A stretch of 64,000 nt of DNA, from positions 210,671 to 274,670 of the forward strand of contig NZ_JAUSSZ010000004.1 of assembly GCF_030812595.1 (NCBI RefSeq), in the 5' to 3' direction. How positions within the stretch are numbered: position 1 is the stretch's first letter; every line of letters starts with the position of its first letter. The position numbers and the translations under genes were made by a program. This document shows, piece by piece, positions 25,638 to 34,634 of this stretch. Below the pieces are notes generated by a model. It searched no databases. It was not told where the DNA came from and saw nothing but the letters and a program-made list of their open reading frames with translations. Source of the stretch: Arthrobacter bambusae. Lineage in GTDB: Bacteria > Actinomycetota > Actinomycetes > Actinomycetales > Micrococcaceae.

Positions 25638-26489
25638 CTACTCCGGGCGCTGGTCCCCGTTGGTCGAAGGCGGACGGGGGATTCCGTGCAGGACGCGGTG
25701 AACCGCGTCCGCGGGATCGTCCACAAGCTGGATGAGGTCCAGGTCCTTTTCGGAAACCATCCCTTCGGCCACCAAGGTGCCTTTGATCCATTCGATCATC
25801 GGGCTCCAGAAGTCGACCCCCAGAAGGACGATGGGGAACGATGTCACCTTGCGGGTCTGCACCAGGACCATGGCCTCAAACAATTCGTCCAACGTTCCCA
25901 GTCCGCCTGGCAGCACGATGAAACCTTGCGCGTACTTGACGAACATGGTCTTGCGGGCGAAGAAGTACCTGAAGTTGATGCCAAGGTCCACCCACCGGTT
26001 GAGGCCTTGTTCGAAGGGCAGCTCGATTCCCAGCCCAACGGAAACGCCGTTGCCTTCCACAGCTCCCCTGTTGGCCGCTTCCATGGATCCGGGGCCGCCG
26101 CCGGTAATGACGGCGACGCCGGCTTCCGCGAGGTGGCGGCCGACCTGCACGCCCATGTCGTAGAAGCTGGTACCCGGCTTGGTGCGGGCGGAGCCAAAAA
26201 CGCTGACAGCGGGGCCGAGCTCGGCGAGCGCACCGAACCCTTCAACGAATTCGCTCTGGATCCGCAGGACCCGCCAGGGATCGGTGTGGATGAAGTGGTC
26301 GGCTCCCCTGGTGTCCAGGAGCCGCTGGTCCGACATCGGCACTGCGGCCTGTTTACGCCGAAGCTCCAAGGGTCCTTTGTGCTTGGCTGGCGGATCCGCG
26401 GCTACGGCCGGAGCTGGCGCTGCCGATCCGTTGCTCATCGCCTTGCCATTGGCGTCTGGACTAGGAACTTGGGGCTGGCTGGTACTCAT
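25638..26489 (-). CDS. LOG-family (TIGR00730) Rossmann-fold protein
   Basis: Protein of 283 residues of the LOG/lysine decarboxylase-like family, several members of which are nucleoside 5'-monophosphate phosphoribohydrolases that release cytokinin-type bases. The signature GGGPGSMEAANRGA is followed by LPGGLGTLDELFE. An N-terminal extension of about 60 residues is proline/alanine-rich. It heads the operon with the DivIVA-like and PIG-V-like genes. Confidence 0.9.
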   Translation of the reverse strand: MSTSQPQVPSPDANGKAMSNGSAAPAPAVAADPPAKHKGPLELRRKQAAVPMSDQRLLDTRGADHFIHTDPWRVLRIQSEFVEGFGALAELGPAVSVFGSARTKPGTSFYDMGVQVGRHLAEAGVAVITGGGPGSMEAANRGAVEGNGVSVGLGIELPFEQGLNRWVDLGINFRYFFARKTMFVKYAQGFIVLPGGLGTLDELFEAMVLVQTRKVTSFPIVLLGVDFWSPMIEWIKGTLVAEGMVSEKDLDLIQLVDDPADAVHRVLHGIPRPPSTNGDQRPE

Positions 26490-26661
26490 TGACCTAGGCT
26501 AGCGCGGATGGCGGCTGCTGCCGTTCCGGCGCGGCCCTGTAGATTGCGGCGCGCTGAACCCCACCCACTATTTGCTGTCAAATAGCTGCAAGCGAGGTAT
26601 CTGTTGAATCACGATCCGCGGAAGTTCCTGTGACGTGGCTCAACTTGAATCATTTCTTCGC

Positions 26662-26667
26662 TAGATT
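26662..26667 (+). promoter_or_regulatory. Predicted -10 box of the gluABCD operon (leaderless)
   Basis: TAGATT lies exactly 6 nt before the gluA ATG, with no Shine-Dalgarno between. Confidence 0.55.
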
Positions 26668-26673
26668 CGTTAC

Positions 26674-27429
26674 ATGACTATTCAAGCCACCAGCGATGCC
26701 CTCGTTTCCCTGAATGGCGTCAATAAGCACTTTGGTCAACTGCATGTCCTGAAGGACATCAACCTTCAGGTCAAAAAGGGTGAGGTCGTGGTGGTTATCG
26801 GGCCGTCCGGCTCTGGCAAATCCACCCTGTGCCGGGCCATCAACAGGTTAGAGACCATCGATACAGGTGAGATTTCGATCGACGGCAAGAAGCTGCCGGA
26901 GGAAGGCAAGGAGCTTGCACTCCTCCGGGCCGACGTCGGGATGGTTTTCCAATCCTTCAACCTGTTCGCCCACAAGACGATTCTGGAAAACGTCACCCTG
27001 GGGCCGATCAAGGTCCGGAAACTGGACAAGGCAACGGCGGAGAAGGAAGCCATGGCCCTGTTGGAGCGGGTAGGCGTCGGGCAGCAAGCACCAAAGTCAC
27101 CCGCGCAGCTTTCCGGTGGCCAGCAGCAGCGCGTCGCAATTGCCAGGGCGCTCGCCATGAAGCCGAAGGTCATGCTGTTCGACGAGCCAACCTCGGCACT
27201 TGATCCGGAAATGATCAACGAGGTCCTGGATGTCATGGTCCAACTGGCCAAGGAAGGCATGACCATGATCGTGGTCACACACGAAATGGGCTTTGCGCGC
27301 AAGGCAGCCGATCGCGTGGTCTTCATGGCGGACGGACAGATCGTCGAGGACGCCAAGCCCGAGGAATTCTTCACAAATCCCCAAAGCAACCGTGCGAAGG
27401 ATTTCCTCTCCAAGCTCCTGACCCACTAG
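26674..27429 (+). CDS. gluA: Glutamate-type amino acid ABC importer, ATP-binding protein
   Basis: ATPase of 251 residues with [18 protein letters not shown] (Walker A), [15 protein letters not shown] (signature), [15 protein letters not shown] (Walker B) and [10 protein letters not shown] (H-loop). These are the polar amino acid family (GlnQ/GluA) variants. It is followed by a binding protein and two permeases in the order of the Corynebacterium glutamate importer gluABCD, hence the gene name. Substrate could be another acidic or polar amino acid. Confidence 0.93.
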   Translation: MTIQATSDALVSLNGVNKHFGQLHVLKDINLQVKKGEVVVVIGPSGSGKSTLCRAINRLETIDTGEISIDGKKLPEEGKELALLRADVGMVFQSFNLFAHKTILENVTLGPIKVRKLDKATAEKEAMALLERVGVGQQAPKSPAQLSGGQQQRVAIARALAMKPKVMLFDEPTSALDPEMINEVLDVMVQLAKEGMTMIVVTHEMGFARKAADRVVFMADGQIVEDAKPEEFFTNPQSNRAKDFLSKLLTH

Positions 27430-27478
27430 CACGCTCGCACCCGGGCCGCGGGAGCGGCCGCTCAATGAAAGGAATCCC

Positions 27479-28381
27479 ATGAAGTCTTTTATCACCCGGA
27501 GGAAATCCCTCCTGGTCGCCGCAAGCGCGGCTGTCGCCCTGACGCTGAGCGCCTGCGGGGGTGGCGGAGGCGGCGGCACCAGTGCGCCCAGCACCGAGTC
27601 CGCACCCTTCACCGTTGCCCAGAATGTTTCCATTTCCGGCAGCCCCACGTTCGACACGATCAAGTCGAACGGCAAAGTCAGGATTGGCGTCAAGCAGGAC
27701 CAGCCGGGCCTTGGATTCAAGGATGCCGCCAGTGGCGAGTACAGCGGTTTTGATATCCAGATTGCCGAATGGATTGCAGCTTCGCTCGGCTACTCCAAGG
27801 ACAAGATCGAATTCAAGCCGATCCCCTCGGCCAACCGCGAATCCGCCATTACCAACGGCGACATCGACTACTACGTCGGTACCTACTCCATCACGGACAA
27901 GCGCAAGCAGTTGATCGATTTTGCCGGCCCCTACTTCGTGACCGGCCAGGGCCTCCTGGTCAAGAAGGACAACACGACCATCAACAGCGAGAAAGACCTC
28001 TCCGGTAAGAACGTCTGCTCTGCAACGGGTTCGACCCCGATCCAGAACATCAAGGCGAACTTCCCCGGCACCAAGACCACTGAGTTCGACACGTACTCAC
28101 AGTGTGTCGAGGCCCTCAAGAGTGGCCAGGTAGATGCTGTGACTACCGACCAGGCAATCCTGATCGGCTACGCCTCCCAGGACACCGACAACCTCAAGGT
28201 GGTCGGCCAGCCGTTCACTGTTGAGAAATACGGTGTAGGCATGAAGAAGGGCGACACAGCCCTCCGCAAGTTCGTGAACAAGATGTTCACCGACGGCGGC
28301 TCCGTGTGGCAGAAGATCTACGACTCCACGCTGGGCCAGTCCGGCACCAAGGTCTCCCAGCCCGCAGTGGACAACTACTAA
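27479..28381 (+). CDS. gluB: Glutamate-type ABC importer, substrate-binding lipoprotein
   Basis: Extracellular solute-binding protein (family 3) of 300 residues. A signal peptide ends in the lipobox LSAC followed by a run of glycines, so it is a lipoprotein. Binding-fold motifs are GVKQDQPGLGFKD, SGEYSGFDIQIAEWIA and DKRKQLIDFAGPYF. Its ATG has AAAGGAA upstream. A stable hairpin lies between this gene and gluC. Confidence 0.93.
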   Translation: MKSFITRRKSLLVAASAAVALTLSACGGGGGGGTSAPSTESAPFTVAQNVSISGSPTFDTIKSNGKVRIGVKQDQPGLGFKDAASGEYSGFDIQIAEWIAASLGYSKDKIEFKPIPSANRESAITNGDIDYYVGTYSITDKRKQLIDFAGPYFVTGQGLLVKKDNTTINSEKDLSGKNVCSATGSTPIQNIKANFPGTKTTEFDTYSQCVEALKSGQVDAVTTDQAILIGYASQDTDNLKVVGQPFTVEKYGVGMKKGDTALRKFVNKMFTDGGSVWQKIYDSTLGQSGTKVSQPAVDNY

Positions 28382-28386
28382 ACCCA

Positions 28387-28422
28387 TGTTGAGGGGGCGG
28401 CGAATGGCCGCCCCCTCAAACA
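28387..28422 (+). promoter_or_regulatory. Stem-loop between gluB and gluC
   Basis: Inverted repeat TGTTGAGGGGGCGGC / GCCGCCCCCTCAAACA with a loop of about 5 nt. There is no T-run. It probably stabilises the upstream gluB mRNA or partially terminates, raising binding protein over permease. Confidence 0.6.
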
Positions 28423-28443
28423 TCGGCTGAAAGCGACCATTCT

Positions 28444-29091
28444 GTGAATACGCTGCTGAATAATTCGGACCTGTTCATCACAGGGTTCCGGAACACCCTC
28501 ACCCTTTTCATCGTTTCCGGGATCTTCTCCCTGATCCTGGGCACGATCGTGGCGACGCTGCGGGTTTCCCCGATCCCGGCGATGCGCGCCGCAGCGACTT
28601 TGTACATCAACGTTGTGCGGAACACCCCGTTGACGTTGGTTTTGTTCTTCTTTGCACTGGGATACCCGAAGCTCGGCCTCGTGGAGATTGACTTCATGAC
28701 CGCTGCGACCATCGGCCTCAGCCTGTACACCGCTACTTATGTGGCGGAAGCCGTGCGCTCAGGTATCAATACGGTGCCCGTGGGCCAGGCCGAGGCCGCG
28801 CGCGCCATCGGCCTGCCGTTCACCCAAACCCTGACGCTCGTAATCCTCCCCCAGGCTTTCCGAGCCGTCATCCCGCCCATGTTCAGTGTGTTCATTGCAT
28901 TGCTGAAGAACACCACCGTAGCTGCTGGCTTCTCAGTCGCCGAAGCAGGATCCATCCGTTCGAATCTTTCAGAGCGCGGTGAGCCTGCCATGGCCGGGCT
29001 GCTCTGGGTCGCACTAGTCTTCGTTCTGCTCGTTTTCATACTTTCGTTTATCCAGCGGAAGCTTGAAAAGAAATGGAAGGTGGCCCGATGA
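28444..29091 (+). CDS. gluC: Glutamate-type ABC importer, permease 1
   Basis: His/Glu/Gln-type permease of 215 residues. Five hydrophobic segments and the ATPase-coupling motif EAARAIGLPFTQTLTLVILPQAFR are visible. It begins with GTG at 28444 and its stop overlaps the gluD start (ATGA). Confidence 0.92.
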   Translation: MNTLLNNSDLFITGFRNTLTLFIVSGIFSLILGTIVATLRVSPIPAMRAAATLYINVVRNTPLTLVLFFFALGYPKLGLVEIDFMTAATIGLSLYTATYVAEAVRSGINTVPVGQAEAARAIGLPFTQTLTLVILPQAFRAVIPPMFSVFIALLKNTTVAAGFSVAEAGSIRSNLSERGEPAMAGLLWVALVFVLLVFILSFIQRKLEKKWKVAR

Positions 29092-29942
29092 GCTCGGTCC
29101 TTTTTGACGCTCCAGGACCAAAGGCCCGCGCACGCTACCGGATTCTCGGCGTCGTAACCGCCCTGGTCATTATCGCCATCGTCGGATTCATCATTCTTCG
29201 CTTCGCCCAAAGCGGGCAGTTCGATGCGAAGAAGTGGCACTTGTTCACCTTCCCGCTGGTCCAGCAGACCATCATCCAATCGGTGGGTGCGACCCTTTCG
29301 GCTTTTGCGACGGCAGCCGTATTGAGCCTGGTGCTGGGTGTCTTCCTGGCGTTCGGCCGGCTCTCCGACCGAAAGTGGATCAGCTTGCCCTGCTACGGAT
29401 TCACGGAACTCTTCCGTGCCATTCCCTTGCTGATCCTCATGATGATCTTCTACTACGGGCTTCCGCCACTCGGTGTCCAGGGCATCACGCCCTTCACGGC
29501 AGTCGTCGCAGGCCTGGTGCTCTACAACGGCTCGGTGCTCGCGGAAGTCTTCCGCGCCGGTATCGAATCGCTGCCCCGGGGCCAGAGCGAGGCAGGCTAC
29601 GCCATCGGCTTGCCGAAAAGCGCGGTCATGACAAACATCCTGCTTCCGCAGGCTGTCCGTTCGATGCTCCCGGTGATCATCTCCCAGCTCGTGGTCATCC
29701 TTAAGGACACCGCGTTGGGCTTCATCGTGACCTACAACGAGATCCTCTTCCAAGCAAAGTACTTCGGAAGCCAGGCCCAGTACGGATCGCCCATCATTCC
29801 GTCCGCGATCATCGCCGGTGTCCTGTACGTCGGAATGTGCCTGATCCTTGCCGGGATCGCAAAGTGGCTTGAAAGCCGGATGCGCCGCAACGTGAAAGTG
29901 GTCAAGGTGGCCAAGTCGGAGATCGTGGCTGTCGAAGGCTAG
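29088..29942 (+). CDS. gluD: Glutamate-type ABC importer, permease 2
   Basis: Second permease of the pair, 284 residues, with a longer N-terminus and the coupling motif GQSEAGYAIGLPKSAVMTNILLPQAVR. The ATG at 29088 overlaps the gluC stop by 4 nt and is preferred over an ATG 15 nt upstream. The charged C-terminal tail is typical. A bidirectional hairpin follows. Confidence 0.92.
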   Translation: MSSVLFDAPGPKARARYRILGVVTALVIIAIVGFIILRFAQSGQFDAKKWHLFTFPLVQQTIIQSVGATLSAFATAAVLSLVLGVFLAFGRLSDRKWISLPCYGFTELFRAIPLLILMMIFYYGLPPLGVQGITPFTAVVAGLVLYNGSVLAEVFRAGIESLPRGQSEAGYAIGLPKSAVMTNILLPQAVRSMLPVIISQLVVILKDTALGFIVTYNEILFQAKYFGSQAQYGSPIIPSAIIAGVLYVGMCLILAGIAKWLESRMRRNVKVVKVAKSEIVAVEG

Positions 29943-29960
29943 GCCCAAGATCTCCGAAGT

Positions 29961-30016
29961 CGTGGGTGTGGCCCGTGAGCTTGGTTCCGGAACCAAGCCC
30001 ACGGGCCACACCCACG
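29961..30016. terminator. Nested inverted repeat after gluD
   Basis: A perfect 17-bp outer stem (29961-29977 with 30000-30016) encloses a second 8-bp stem (29979-29986 with 29991-29998). It lies between gluD and the convergent dapE and probably ends both transcripts, although no T-run is present. Confidence 0.7.
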
Positions 30017-30044
30017 TTCTCAAGCGATGGTACTGCCAGTCCTG

Positions 30045-31169
30045 CTAGTCCGCCAGCCACGCCCGCAGCGCACGGAGGCACTCACGGATGGCGTCGGCGT
30101 CGACGTGTTCGTTGTCTTTGTGCGCCAGAAGAGCATCCCCCGGCCCGAAGTTGACCGCCGGGACGCCCAGCTCGCTGAAGCGCGCGACGTCGGTCCAACC
30201 GTATTTGGGTTTGGGTTCTCCACCGACGGCGGCAACGAAGGAGGCGGCCGCCGGGTGGGTGAGGCCGGGCCGCGCCCCGGCGGCGGCATCGGTACGGACG
30301 ACGTCGAAGCCCTCCAACAGTTCGCGGACATGGGCTTCGGCCTGGTCAGGTGTCTTGTCCGGCGCGAAGCGATAGTTGATCTCCACGACGCAGCGGTCCG
30401 GGATCACGTTCCCCGCGGTGCCGCCGTTGATCTTCACGGCATTGAGGCTCTCCCGGTAGTCCAGCCCGTCGACGTTGACCGTGCGCGGTTCGTAGGCGGC
30501 CAAGCGGCTCAGGATGGGTGCAGCGGCGTGGATCGCGTTGCTGCCCATCCACGCCCGGGCGGAGTGGGCCGCTTCCCCGACCGTGGTGGCTTCGAAGCGG
30601 CTGGTGCCGTTGCATCCGCCCTCCACTGTGCCGTCGGTGGGTTCGAGCAGGATCGCGAAGTCCCCCTGCAGGAGATGGCCGTGGTTCCGTACCAATCGGC
30701 CCAGGCCGCTCTTGACGGCTTCGACTTCCTCGTTGTCGTAGAAGACGAAGGTGACGTCTTTGGCCGGCTCCGCGCCGCCGTCGAACATGGTGGCGGCAAG
30801 CGCGAGCTGCACCGCGACCCCGCCCTTCATGTCGGTGGCTCCCCGTCCGTACAATTTTCCGGTTCCGGGAACGCCGGACTCCCATGTTGCGGGCACGGTG
30901 CCGAGCGAACCTTCCACCGTGGGCAAAGGCACGGTGTCGAGGTGGCCGGCCAGGATGACCCGTTCGGGGCGCCCCAGCTCGGTCCGGGCGATGATGGCGT
31001 CGCCGTCGCGCACAAGCCGCAGGCCAGGGATCGTGCGAAGGGCGGACTCAACGGCGTCCGCAAGCGCGGCTTCATTGCCGGACACGCTGTTGATGTCCAT
31101 CAGCGCGGCGGTCAGCACCGCAACGTCTTGCCTGATGTCAAGAAGGATCGGGGTAGTTTCAACGCTCAC
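30045..31169 (-). CDS. dapE: Succinyl-diaminopimelate desuccinylase
   Basis: Zinc hydrolase of the M20 family, 374 residues, that releases LL-diaminopimelate in lysine and peptidoglycan synthesis. Metal-site motifs are LAGHLDTVP and GATDMKGGVAV, then the catalytic pair in YDNEEVEA. The start is a GTG (31169) with a TACAGT box 6 nt upstream. It is divergent from dapD, the enzyme making the preceding succinylated intermediate in this pathway. Confidence 0.94.
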   Translation of the reverse strand: MSVETTPILLDIRQDVAVLTAALMDINSVSGNEAALADAVESALRTIPGLRLVRDGDAIIARTELGRPERVILAGHLDTVPLPTVEGSLGTVPATWESGVPGTGKLYGRGATDMKGGVAVQLALAATMFDGGAEPAKDVTFVFYDNEEVEAVKSGLGRLVRNHGHLLQGDFAILLEPTDGTVEGGCNGTSRFEATTVGEAAHSARAWMGSNAIHAAAPILSRLAAYEPRTVNVDGLDYRESLNAVKINGGTAGNVIPDRCVVEINYRFAPDKTPDQAEAHVRELLEGFDVVRTDAAAGARPGLTHPAAASFVAAVGGEPKPKYGWTDVARFSELGVPAVNFGPGDALLAHKDNEHVDADAIRECLRALRAWLAD

Positions 31170-31175
31170 CTACCC

Positions 31176-31181
31176 ACTGTA
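31176..31181 (-). promoter_or_regulatory. Predicted -10 box of a leaderless dapE transcript
   Basis: TACAGT on the minus strand, 6 nt before the GTG of dapE. Confidence 0.6.
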
Positions 31182-31243
31182 TCCCGAGCGAATTGCGACC
31201 CCTCCGGTCGGCACCCGGTTTCAAGGGAAGCAATGGCTCTCGA

Positions 31244-31249
31244 TAGACT
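31244..31249 (+). promoter_or_regulatory. Predicted -10 box of a leaderless dapD transcript
   Basis: TAGACT, 6 nt before the dapD ATG. With the dapE box it forms a compact divergent promoter pair. Confidence 0.6.
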
Positions 31250-31255
31250 TGGGCC

Positions 31256-32281
31256 ATGACTGAAACCGCTGCCTCTGCCGCTCTCGATAGCGCTTCTGAC
31301 AACGATCGCTCCGCCTACGGCTTCGGCCTGGCCACCATCGCCACCTCCGACGCCGGAGAAGCGACCGTGCTGGACGTATGGTTTCCGGCGCCGGCACTCG
31401 GTGAAGCGGCCGCATCCCTGCGGGCCGTGGAGCACGCCGACGAGTCGCTGACCGCACTCGCGGCCGAAAGCCGCGACGACGACCGCGGGACGGAGCAAAA
31501 GGTGGTCTTTGCCCAGATCAACCTTGACGAGGCCCCCGCGGACACCGTCGACGCCTACCTGCGCCTGCACTTGCTTTCGCACCGGTTGGTCAAGCCGAAC
31601 AGCATCAACCTCGATGGGGTCTTCGGCAAGCTCCCCAACGTTGTGTGGACGAACTTCGGCCCCGCAGCAGTGGACGGCTTCGAACTGACCCGTGCCCGGC
31701 TGCGCAAGCGCGGGACGGTCACCGTCTACGGAGTGGACAAGTTCCCCCGCATGGTGGACTACGTCGTCCCCACCGGCGTCAGGATCGCCGACGCCGACCG
31801 CGTCCGCTTGGGCGCCTACCTTTCCGAAGGCACCACTGTCATGCACGAGGGCTTCGTGAACTTCAACGCCGGCACGCTCGGCACGTCCATGGTGGAAGGA
31901 CGCATCTCGGCAGGCGTTGTCGCCGGTGACGGCACCGACGTCGGCGGCGGCGCCTCGATCATGGGAACCCTCTCCGGCGGCGGCAAGGAAAAGATCGCCC
32001 TGGGTGAGCGCGTGCTCCTGGGCGCCAACTCCGGCGTGGGCATCAGCATCGGCGATGACTCCGTGGTCGAAGCCGGCCTCTACGTCACGGCTGGAACCCG
32101 AGTGCGCATCCCCGGCCCGAAGGACTCCAACGGCGAGGACACCAGCAGCATCATCAAGGCTGTTGAGCTCTCCGGAGTCCCGAACCTGCTGTTCCGCCGC
32201 AACTCCACCACCGGTGAAGTCGAGGTCCTCCCCCGCAAGGGCCAGACGGTGGAACTTAACGAAGCGCTCCACGCCAACTAG
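31256..32281 (+). CDS. dapD: Tetrahydrodipicolinate N-succinyltransferase (actinobacterial type)
   Basis: Succinylates tetrahydrodipicolinate in the lysine/DAP pathway. The protein has 341 residues, with a left-handed beta-helix from about residue 170 onward ([20 protein letters not shown], then [20 protein letters not shown]). The long N-terminal domain is that of the actinobacterial DapD subgroup. Its divergent neighbour is dapE and the aminotransferase dapC lies 6 kb away. Confidence 0.93.
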   Translation: MTETAASAALDSASDNDRSAYGFGLATIATSDAGEATVLDVWFPAPALGEAAASLRAVEHADESLTALAAESRDDDRGTEQKVVFAQINLDEAPADTVDAYLRLHLLSHRLVKPNSINLDGVFGKLPNVVWTNFGPAAVDGFELTRARLRKRGTVTVYGVDKFPRMVDYVVPTGVRIADADRVRLGAYLSEGTTVMHEGFVNFNAGTLGTSMVEGRISAGVVAGDGTDVGGGASIMGTLSGGGKEKIALGERVLLGANSGVGISIGDDSVVEAGLYVTAGTRVRIPGPKDSNGEDTSSIIKAVELSGVPNLLFRRNSTTGEVEVLPRKGQTVELNEALHAN

Positions 32282-32292
32282 CTGATATCTGG

Positions 32293-33135
32293 ATGCGCCG
32301 TCTCCGACGCACCATCATCTTGTTGCTGGCGCTTGCCCTGGTTGCTGGTGCCATCTATGCCGTGGTGACTGTGCTGCAGCGCTCCGACACCTTGGTGACG
32401 GAGCGGTGCGTCGCCGTCGTCGGCTCGGACTCATACGAGCTGGCGACGGACCAAGCGGCAAATGCCGCCCTCATCGCCGCCATTGCGGTGCAACGGGGGC
32501 TACCTGCGCGCGCGGCTACGATCGCCGTGGCCACAGCAATGCAAGAATCCAAGCTTCGCAACATCGGCCATGGTGACGAGATCGGCCCCGATTCGCGGGG
32601 ACTGTTCCAGCAGCGCCCGTCCCAGGGGTGGGGCACCGAAGCCGAGGTCATGGATCCCGTCTACGCGACAAACGCTTTTTATGACCACTTGGTGAAAGTG
32701 CCCGGCTACGAAACCATGGCAATCACTGATGCGGCGCAGGCGGTCCAGCATTCCGCGTACCCCCAGGCATACGCGCAGCAGGAACCGATGGGCCGGGCGT
32801 ATGCCTCGGCCCTGACGGGACATTCCGAAAGGGCCTTGGACTGCACGCTCCGGGCCGCAGACACCGCCGGTGATCCGACTTCCGTTGTGGCCGCCATGAC
32901 GAAGGCGTTCGGCTCCCTGCCTGCCGTGGCCCAGGGCCGGACGGTCCAGTTGAACGTCACCGGTGCGCAGGCGTGGTCTGTGGCCCAGTGGGCAGTGGCG
33001 AATGCCAAGGACCTCTCGGTGACGCAGGTTGACGTGGCCGGCGCCACCTGGAACCGGCAGGACCACAAGGGTTGGCAGGATTCCGCGGCAGCAGCGGGGT
33101 CCGTAACCATCACGGTTTCGGCTCCGAGGACGTAA
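32293..33135 (+). CDS. Putative lysozyme-like/transglycosylase-fold membrane-anchored protein
   Basis: Protein of 280 residues with an N-terminal membrane anchor (about 6-28). The central region has TIAVATAMQESKLRN, GDEIGPDSRGLFQQRPSQGWGT and AYPQAYA, resembling the lysozyme-like fold of soluble lytic transglycosylases, where the Glu of MQES is a candidate catalytic residue. The C-terminal 100 residues form a separate domain. It starts 11 nt after dapD and may be co-transcribed. Enzymatic activity is inference. Confidence 0.65.
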   Translation: MRRLRRTIILLLALALVAGAIYAVVTVLQRSDTLVTERCVAVVGSDSYELATDQAANAALIAAIAVQRGLPARAATIAVATAMQESKLRNIGHGDEIGPDSRGLFQQRPSQGWGTEAEVMDPVYATNAFYDHLVKVPGYETMAITDAAQAVQHSAYPQAYAQQEPMGRAYASALTGHSERALDCTLRAADTAGDPTSVVAAMTKAFGSLPAVAQGRTVQLNVTGAQAWSVAQWAVANAKDLSVTQVDVAGATWNRQDHKGWQDSAAAAGSVTITVSAPRT

Positions 33136-33217
33136 TGCCGGCCGGGGGCGCGGGTTCAGGCGGTGGGGCCCCGGCGTCGCGGCGTCAAGCCTCAGGCGGT
33201 AGGTCCCGGCGTCGGGC

Positions 33218-33829
33218 TCAGGCCAGTAGTTCAACCACCGGCTGGACGTAGCTGCGGAATACCTCCGGCTCCGACAAGAGCTGGTGGCTCATGATCATCT
33301 TGTCCGGCTCAAGGTACCAGGCCCTTGGCTCATTGAGCGGCAGTTCGATGATTGTCAGTTCGAAGTCCCGTGAGCTCCGTCCGACTTCCAGAAGCCGGTC
33401 CTCCACCATGTCCCCCAGAAGCAACGTGGCGCCGCTCGCTTCGCGTTCAGCCTCCAGCTTTTCGTACTCTTCGAGGCGTTCACGGGCCCACGTGAGGGCG
33501 GCCCCGAAATGCGCCTGCAAAACCCGGCGCAGGGCAGGCGAGTTTCCGAAGGCATTGAAGCCCGGGGGCGAAAGCTCGGGCGCGGCATCCGGATACGCCC
33601 TCAAGAGCTGCTCCCACCAGGCTTCCCACTCCGTTTTGAGGGCAGGGACCCCACCCACCTCCGCGGTGAGGTGCGTGTGGTCAGCGTGCCTGACTTTGGG
33701 TGTGGCGTGGGACAACGTGGGCGTCCCGGCTCCGTCCAATCCAGCGACGTCTCTCAGATACAAGGCAATGAGCATCGGTCCGGAGGTATCCATTGTGATC
33801 CGCCACCCTTGACCGCCTGTGTCGTGCAT
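33218..33829 (-). CDS. Uncharacterised protein
   Basis: Cytosolic protein of 203 residues that I do not recognise. It has an early hydrophobic strand (LIALYLRDVAG), a Trp-rich segment (EWEAWWEQLL), a helical charged middle (ARERLEEYEKLEAERE) and a C-terminal part with WYLEPDKMIMSHQLL. The ATG at 33829 is supported by AAGGGAGG at good spacing. It lies 63 nt downstream of a TetR-type gene on the same strand, so the two may be co-transcribed. Confidence 0.75.
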   Translation of the reverse strand: MHDTGGQGWRITMDTSGPMLIALYLRDVAGLDGAGTPTLSHATPKVRHADHTHLTAEVGGVPALKTEWEAWWEQLLRAYPDAAPELSPPGFNAFGNSPALRRVLQAHFGAALTWARERLEEYEKLEAEREASGATLLLGDMVEDRLLEVGRSSRDFELTIIELPLNEPRAWYLEPDKMIMSHQLLSEPEVFRSYVQPVVELLA

Positions 33830-33892
33830 CCGATTGCCTCCCTTGGCAGGTGCCCACTCAGGATTCCAGTCTATTCCCGATGCGCCTTGACG

Positions 33893-34534
33893 TTAACGGT
33901 TGGACGGGACCGCAACAAGAGTCTCAAGATGCGCCGTCAGAACATCGCGGCAGACCTCGGCCGTCATCCACTCAGGCTGCAGCAGGGCATGCATGGACAG
34001 TCCGTCGAGGGTGGCCAGGAGGCGCTCGGCCTCGCTCACCAGGCGCTCCTGGACGGATCCGCCGTCGGGCATCAGCCGCATCACCAAGCGTCCGACGACG
34101 GCGGCCACGGCGCGGTGGCTGCGTGCGGCTTCCTGTTCGAGCACCGGACGGATGCGGGCAGCGTGCCGGAATGCCATCCACACGCAGGCGTCGACGGCCA
34201 GTTCCTCATCGAGCGGCAGGAATTGACCCAGCAGGGTTAACACCGCGGCGTCGTGTTCCGCCGAGCCCACGGCCAAGGATTCGACGACGGTGAACGCTTC
34301 CTCGAGGCGCCCGGCGATCCGGTCGACGACCACGGAGAAGGAATGGACCAGAAGTTCATCGCTGCTGGCGAAGTAGTGGCGGACCGAGCCAACGGCAAGC
34401 CCTGCTTCATCGGCCACCTCCCGCAAGGAGGCACGCTCAAGGCCATCCGAGGCGATGATCCTGAAGACGGCTTCGACTACATCCTGGCGCCGGGCTTCGG
34501 CATCGACAATCTTGGGCACAAAACTTTTTAGCAC
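33893..34534 (-). CDS. TetR family transcriptional regulator
   Basis: Regulator of 213 residues. The HTH is RREDVV-like at the N-terminus (QDVVEAVFRIIASDG) with LREVADEAGLAVGSVRHYFAS, followed by a BetI-type C-terminal domain. The start is a GTG at 34534 or the GTG at 34519. It is divergent from galE with 100 nt between. Ligand and targets are unknown; the downstream uncharacterised gene is a candidate partner. Confidence 0.87.
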   Translation of the reverse strand: MLKSFVPKIVDAEARRQDVVEAVFRIIASDGLERASLREVADEAGLAVGSVRHYFASSDELLVHSFSVVVDRIAGRLEEAFTVVESLAVGSAEHDAAVLTLLGQFLPLDEELAVDACVWMAFRHAARIRPVLEQEAARSHRAVAAVVGRLVMRLMPDGGSVQERLVSEAERLLATLDGLSMHALLQPEWMTAEVCRDVLTAHLETLVAVPSNR

Positions 34535-34621
34535 AAACGTGCTGGAACCGTGCCGTCCGACTCACGGGAGCGGCACGACTGTGGCCTACGCAACACTGAG
34601 CGGGCACGTAGCAAATTCGGC

Positions 34622-34627
34622 TAGCGT
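34622..34627 (+). promoter_or_regulatory. Predicted -10 box of a leaderless galE transcript
   Basis: TAGCGT, 7 nt before the galE ATG. Confidence 0.5.
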
Positions 34628-34634
34628 TGCTTGC

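Noticed and set aside
33156..33214. Two imperfect TCAGGCGGT repeats after the lysozyme-like gene
   Set aside because: Imperfect GC-rich similarity of two short copies; not enough to claim a repeat element.
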